Part shown: positions 6,182-10,507 of the stretch, piece after piece | Numbering within the stretch: position 1 is the first letter of the stretch | How the letters are laid out: every line of letters begins with the position of its first letter | The notes under the pieces: generated by a model | The model's input: only the letters and a program-made list of their open reading frames with translations | Databases searched by the model: none | What the model was told of the DNA's origin: nothing | Assembly: GCA_905479515.1 (NCBI GenBank) | Contig: CAJQMX010000146.1 | Coordinates: 1-10,507, forward strand | DNA: 10,507 nucleotides | Source of the DNA: an uncultured Parasphingopyxis sp. | GTDB lineage: Bacteria > Pseudomonadota > Alphaproteobacteria > Sphingomonadales > Sphingomonadaceae | Reading direction: 5' to 3' | Made by a program: the position numbers and the translations under genes

Positions 6182-8896
6182 ATGACCGAACTACCCAAAC
6201 ATTTCGATCCTGCGGCCATTGAGGCACGCTGGTATGCCCATTGGGAAGAGGAAGGGCTGTTCCGCCCTGACCGGCCCGAAGCCGATCCCTGGACGATCGT
6301 AAACCCACCGCCAAACGTGACGGGCAGCCTCCATATCGGCCATGCGCTCGACAATACGCTGCAGGACATTCTCGTCCGGCATCAGCGGATGCTGGGCAAG
6401 GATGCGCTCTGGGTTGTTGGCACCGATCATGCGGGCATCGCGACGCAGATGGTCGTCGAGCGGCAGCTCAACGAGAAACAGCAGAAGCGCACCGATTTCA
6501 GCCGCGAAGAATTTATCGAAAAGGTCTGGGAGTGGAAGGAAGAGAGCGGCGGTGAGATTACCGGCCAGCTCCGCCGCCTTGGTTGCTCGATGGACTGGAG
6601 CAATGAACGTTTCACGATGGACGAGGGCTTTACCAAAGCCGTCACCAAGGTGTTTGTTGATCTCTATAATGATGGCCTGATCTATCGGGATAAACGGCTT
6701 GTGAACTGGGATCCGGGTCTCAAGACCGCGATTTCAGACCTTGAGGTCGAGACGCAGGATCTCCCCGGCAAATTCTGGCATTTCAAATATCCGCTCGCCG
6801 ATGGTGTCACGCTGGACAACGGCAATGACTATATCGAGGTCGCGACCACGCGGCCCGAAACCATGCTCGCCGATATGGCGGTTGCCGTGCATCCGAGTGA
6901 CGAGCGCTATGCGAGCGTTGTCGGCAAGCAGGTCGTGCTGCCGATCACGGGACGGCGTGTCGCTATTGTGGCTGACGAACATGCCGATCCCGAACTGGGC
7001 AGCGGTGCGGTGAAGATCACGCCCGGCCATGATTTCAACGATTTCGAGGTTGGCAAACGTGCGGGCTTTGCGGCGGCCGAGATGTTCAACATGCTCGATG
7101 CCGAAGCCAATGTCTGCCAGACGGCGGACGGGCTGGTGCCTGACGAGTTTATCGGCCTGCACCGCTTCCGCCGCGATGATGTCGACGGCGCGCGTGAGCT
7201 TGTTGTTGCGCGGATGAAGGAACTGGGTTGCCTGATCCCGCATGTCACCAAGGACAAGGATGGCGAAATGCAGGAGCAGGACGCCGAGCCGCGCACCATC
7301 GCGACGCCCTATGGCGATCGCTCCAATGTCGTGATCGAGCCCTGGCTCACCGATCAATGGTATGTCGATGCAGAGAAACTGGCCGTCGAACCAATGGCCA
7401 AGGTCCGCTCCGGCGAAATCGATATTGTCCCGAAAAGCTGGGAGAAGACCTTCTTCAACTGGATGGAGAATATCCAGCCCTGGTGCGTGTCCCGTCAGCT
7501 TTGGTGGGGCCACCGGATTCCGGCTTGGTATGATACGGATGGGAATTTCTACGTTGCCGCTGATGAAACTGAAGCTCAGCGACAGGCGGGAGAGGGCGTT
7601 GCTCTAACGCAGGACAATGACGTCCTCGACACATGGTTCTCTTCCGGCCTCTGGCCCTTTGCAACGCTTGGCTGGCCCGAGGAAACGCATGACCTGAAGC
7701 GCCATTACCCGAACAATGTCCTGATCTCCGGTTTCGATATCCTGTTCTTCTGGGATGCGCGGATGATGATGCAGGGACTGCATCTAATGGGCGAAGTGCC
7801 GTTTCACACGCTTTATCTGCACGGGCTGGTACGCGCCGCTGATGGGCAGAAAATGTCCAAATCCAAGGGCAATACCGTCGATCCGCTCGGGCTGATTGAT
7901 CAATATGGCGCGGACGCGCTGCGCTTTTTCATGGCGGCGATGGAAAGCCAGGGCCGCGACATCAAGATGGATGAGAAGCGGGTCGAGGGTTATCGCAACT
8001 TCGCGACCAAGCTGTGGAATGCCTCGCGCTTCTGCCAGTCCAACGGCATCGGCGCGAGCAAGACACTGGCTGCGCCCGAGGCGACCCTGCCGGTCAATCG
8101 CTGGATCATCTCAGAAACGGTCACGACGCTGCACGCCCTCAACAAGGCGCTCGACGATCTGCGCTTCGATGGCGCGGCGGACACGATCTACCATTTCGTC
8201 TGGGACAAATTCTGCGACTGGTATCTGGAGCTGATCAAGCCTGAGATGGATGGTGAAGGCGCCGAGGAATGCCGTGAGGTCGCGGGCTGGGTGCTCGACC
8301 AGATCTTGGTGATGCTCCACCCGTTCATGCCCTTCATCACCGAAGAGCTGTGGCATGCGATGGGTGAACGGCGCTACGATATCATCGTTGCCAAATGGCC
8401 TGATCCTCGCGCAGAAATTGACGCCGAAGCCGCAAGCGAAATAGGCTGGCTGATCAAGCTGATCAGTGAAACCCGCACCGCGCGGGCCGAGCTCAATATC
8501 CCGCCGGGCGCAAAGCTAACCGTTCATGTCCGCGATGCATCGGATGCGACGCTTGAACGCCTTGCACGGCAATCGGCAGCACTGGCCCGGGTTGGTCGTA
8601 TCGAGAAAGTCAGCACCGACACGCCGCCGGAAGGCAGCGCGGCACAGGTTCCTGTCGATGAAGCCACCTATGTAATTCCGCTTGAAGGCGTGATCGATCT
8701 AGACGCTGAAAAGGCGCGTCTAGCCAAGGCGCTGGAAGCCGCAGAAAAGGAAGTGGCCTCGCTCGACAAGCGGCTCTCCAATCCGCAATTCGTGGAAAAG
8801 GCAAAGCCCGAAGCGGTGGAGAAGGCTCGGGCCGATCATGCGGAAAAGGCTGCCGAGGCCGAACGGCTCAAGGCGGCGCTGGAACGGCTCGGTTAG
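6182..8896 (+). CDS. valS: Valyl-tRNA synthetase
   Basis: This 904-residue cytoplasmic enzyme attaches valine to tRNA-Val using ATP. It is a class Ia synthetase: HIGH at 51-54 ([12 protein letters not shown]) and KMSKS at 557-561 form the ATP site. [10 protein letters not shown] near residue 80 and the editing-domain segment with [10 protein letters not shown] (from residue 222) are typical of ValRS, which hydrolyses mischarged threonine. The anticodon-binding helical domain occupies roughly 620-780. The last ~70 residues are a charged coiled coil ([19 protein letters not shown] onwards), the tRNA-contacting arm characteristic of ValRS rather than IleRS or LeuRS. Length is normal and all motifs are intact. 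The ATG at 6182 matches the family N-terminus (a few residues before [11 protein letters not shown]), but no strong ribosome-binding site precedes it. The 66-base gap upstream shows no clear promoter or tRNA-Val T-box-like leader. Confidence 0.97.
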   Translation: MTELPKHFDPAAIEARWYAHWEEEGLFRPDRPEADPWTIVNPPPNVTGSLHIGHALDNTLQDILVRHQRMLGKDALWVVGTDHAGIATQMVVERQLNEKQQKRTDFSREEFIEKVWEWKEESGGEITGQLRRLGCSMDWSNERFTMDEGFTKAVTKVFVDLYNDGLIYRDKRLVNWDPGLKTAISDLEVETQDLPGKFWHFKYPLADGVTLDNGNDYIEVATTRPETMLADMAVAVHPSDERYASVVGKQVVLPITGRRVAIVADEHADPELGSGAVKITPGHDFNDFEVGKRAGFAAAEMFNMLDAEANVCQTADGLVPDEFIGLHRFRRDDVDGARELVVARMKELGCLIPHVTKDKDGEMQEQDAEPRTIATPYGDRSNVVIEPWLTDQWYVDAEKLAVEPMAKVRSGEIDIVPKSWEKTFFNWMENIQPWCVSRQLWWGHRIPAWYDTDGNFYVAADETEAQRQAGEGVALTQDNDVLDTWFSSGLWPFATLGWPEETHDLKRHYPNNVLISGFDILFFWDARMMMQGLHLMGEVPFHTLYLHGLVRAADGQKMSKSKGNTVDPLGLIDQYGADALRFFMAAMESQGRDIKMDEKRVEGYRNFATKLWNASRFCQSNGIGASKTLAAPEATLPVNRWIISETVTTLHALNKALDDLRFDGAADTIYHFVWDKFCDWYLELIKPEMDGEGAEECREVAGWVLDQILVMLHPFMPFITEELWHAMGERRYDIIVAKWPDPRAEIDAEAASEIGWLIKLISETRTARAELNIPPGAKLTVHVRDASDATLERLARQSAALARVGRIEKVSTDTPPEGSAAQVPVDEATYVIPLEGVIDLDAEKARLAKALEAAEKEVASLDKRLSNPQFVEKAKPEAVEKARADHAEKAAEAERLKAALERLG

Positions 8897-8904
8897 GGGG
8901 CGGA

Positions 8905-9264
8905 TTGAAGCTCGATCATATCGTTATTCTTGCGAGTGATATCGCGGTCAGTGTCCGCTGGTATGATGCGATGCTGACCCTGATCGGCTTTACCAAGCAG
9001 CGGGATCATGTCTGGACCAATGATAATGGTTTGGCGGTGGATCTGCGCGAAGCCGAGCCCGAAACGCGGGCGTATGAACGGTTCGGGGCAGGGCTCAACC
9101 ATCTCGGCTTCACGGCGCCGACCATGGATGCACTGGAGGCGGTACGTGCGGCGATGGGCGCAGCGGGCTTTGATGTTCCCGCTATCCAGAATTTTGACGA
9201 TGACCGGGCGGTATTTTTCAGGGATCCAGACGGGATGCGGATCGAGCTTGCCGTATATGGATGA
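8905..9264 (+). CDS. VOC family (glyoxalase/bleomycin-resistance fold) protein
   Basis: This 119-residue protein has the two beta-alpha-beta-beta-beta modules of the vicinal oxygen chelate fold: LDHIVILASDIAVSVRWYDAML at the start, then LNHLGFTA and DPDGMRIELAVYG at the end. Candidate metal ligands are His5, His66 and Glu114, the usual spacing for a divalent-metal site. Family members include glyoxalase I, dioxygenases, epimerases and resistance proteins, and the sequence does not decide among them. The start is TTG at 8905: no ATG or GTG exists at the right place, the family begins with this strand, and an AGGGGG stretch (8895-8900), formed by the end of the valS stop codon and the bases after it, lies 4 bases upstream. 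Only 8 bases separate it from valS, so translation is probably coupled to that gene. Confidence 0.87.
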   Translation: MKLDHIVILASDIAVSVRWYDAMLTLIGFTKQRDHVWTNDNGLAVDLREAEPETRAYERFGAGLNHLGFTAPTMDALEAVRAAMGAAGFDVPAIQNFDDDRAVFFRDPDGMRIELAVYG

Positions 9265-9270
9265 CGGAAA

Positions 9271-9279
9271 TGCTAGAAT
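9271..9279 (+). promoter_or_regulatory. Possible extended -10 promoter for hemB
   Basis: TGC-TAGAAT at 9271-9279 fits an extended -10 element, with a start expected near 9286 and a leader of about 24 bases to the hemB ATG. The nearest -35-like hexamer, TTGCCG at 9248-9253, is 20 bases away, longer than usual. The gene may instead simply be read from upstream. Confidence 0.25.
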
Positions 9280-9309
9280 GCGGTGCATTTGCCCGCTAAA
9301 CCCCGTCCC

Positions 9310-10305
<996 letters not shown>

Positions 10306-10317
10306 GAAGACGCGGCC

Positions 10318-10507
10318 ATGCAGATTGAAACTGAACGTCTGATCCTGCGCAATTGGCAGGATAGTGACCGCGAGCCGATGTTTGCGCATGTGAATTCGCA
10401 GCCCAATGTCATGCGCTGGCTGCTGGGCGTTCAGACGCGCGACAAGACGAATGAGATGATTGATAAATTCGCTGGCTGGCAGCGCGATCATGGTCACACA
10501 TTCTGGG
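10318..10507 (+). CDS. GNAT family N-acetyltransferase, N-terminal fragment (runs off the window)
   Basis: The first 63 residues are present and the frame is still open at the end of the window. It begins MQIETERLILRNWQDSDREP, the typical opening strand and helix of the RimJ/RimL-type (Acetyltransf_3) branch of GNAT enzymes, which move an acetyl group from acetyl-CoA to an amine. NVMRWL (about residues 30-35) fits the next conserved segment of this branch. The acetyl-CoA-binding loop lies beyond the window, so activity and substrate cannot be judged. The start is well supported: AGGAAGA at 10304-10310 sits 7 bases before the ATG. The hemB stop codon overlaps the start of that ribosome-binding site, so the gene is probably co-transcribed with hemB. 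Confidence 0.8.
   Translation, partial: MQIETERLILRNWQDSDREPMFAHVNSQPNVMRWLLGVQTRDKTNEMIDKFAGWQRDHGHTFW

Noticed and set aside
6734..7513. Open frame of about 259 codons on the - strand inside valS
   Set aside because: It is fully antisense to the intact valS editing and catalytic region and resembles no family.

Overview
The window reads as chromosomal DNA from an alphaproteobacterium, most likely a sphingomonad. Support comes from the moderately high GC, the pcm-tolC-DUF2497(popZ) gene block, EcfG-type stress promoters, a metal-site variant of HemB without the zinc cysteines, and the protein sequences themselves. Genus cannot be fixed from sequence alone. All convincing genes lie on the + strand and packing is dense; no tRNA, rRNA, CRISPR array, insertion sequence or phage gene was seen.

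Region 1 (1-2318) is a compact envelope/polarity block: the 3' end of a protein-L-isoaspartate methyltransferase family gene, then 10 bases later a TolC-type outer-membrane channel, then a PopZ/DUF2497 polar-organising protein. Region 2 (2361-4421) is a secreted S9 prolyl-oligopeptidase-type serine peptidase with an intact catalytic triad.

Region 3 (4422-6115) is the most unusual part. Three single-domain response regulators (receiver only, no output domain) stand in a row, all with complete phosphorylation sites and no histidine kinase beside them. The second and third each have an exact GGAAC-N16-CGTT motif, the promoter pattern of the alphaproteobacterial general-stress sigma factor EcfG. 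In both, the CGTT lies exactly 8 bases before an in-frame ATG, which argues for leaderless or near-leaderless mRNAs and for starts downstream of the longest open frame. The first regulator has a one-mismatch version (GGAAC-N16-TGTT). I infer a small stress-induced set of phosphate-accepting receivers.

Region 4 (6182-10507) is housekeeping: valyl-tRNA synthetase, a small VOC/glyoxalase-fold protein starting at TTG 8 bases after it, porphobilinogen synthase (hemB), and the start of a GNAT acetyltransferase running off the end. In many alphaproteobacteria the DUF2497 gene directly precedes valS. Here the peptidase and the three receivers lie between them, so this interval may be an accessory insertion in a conserved neighbourhood (inference).
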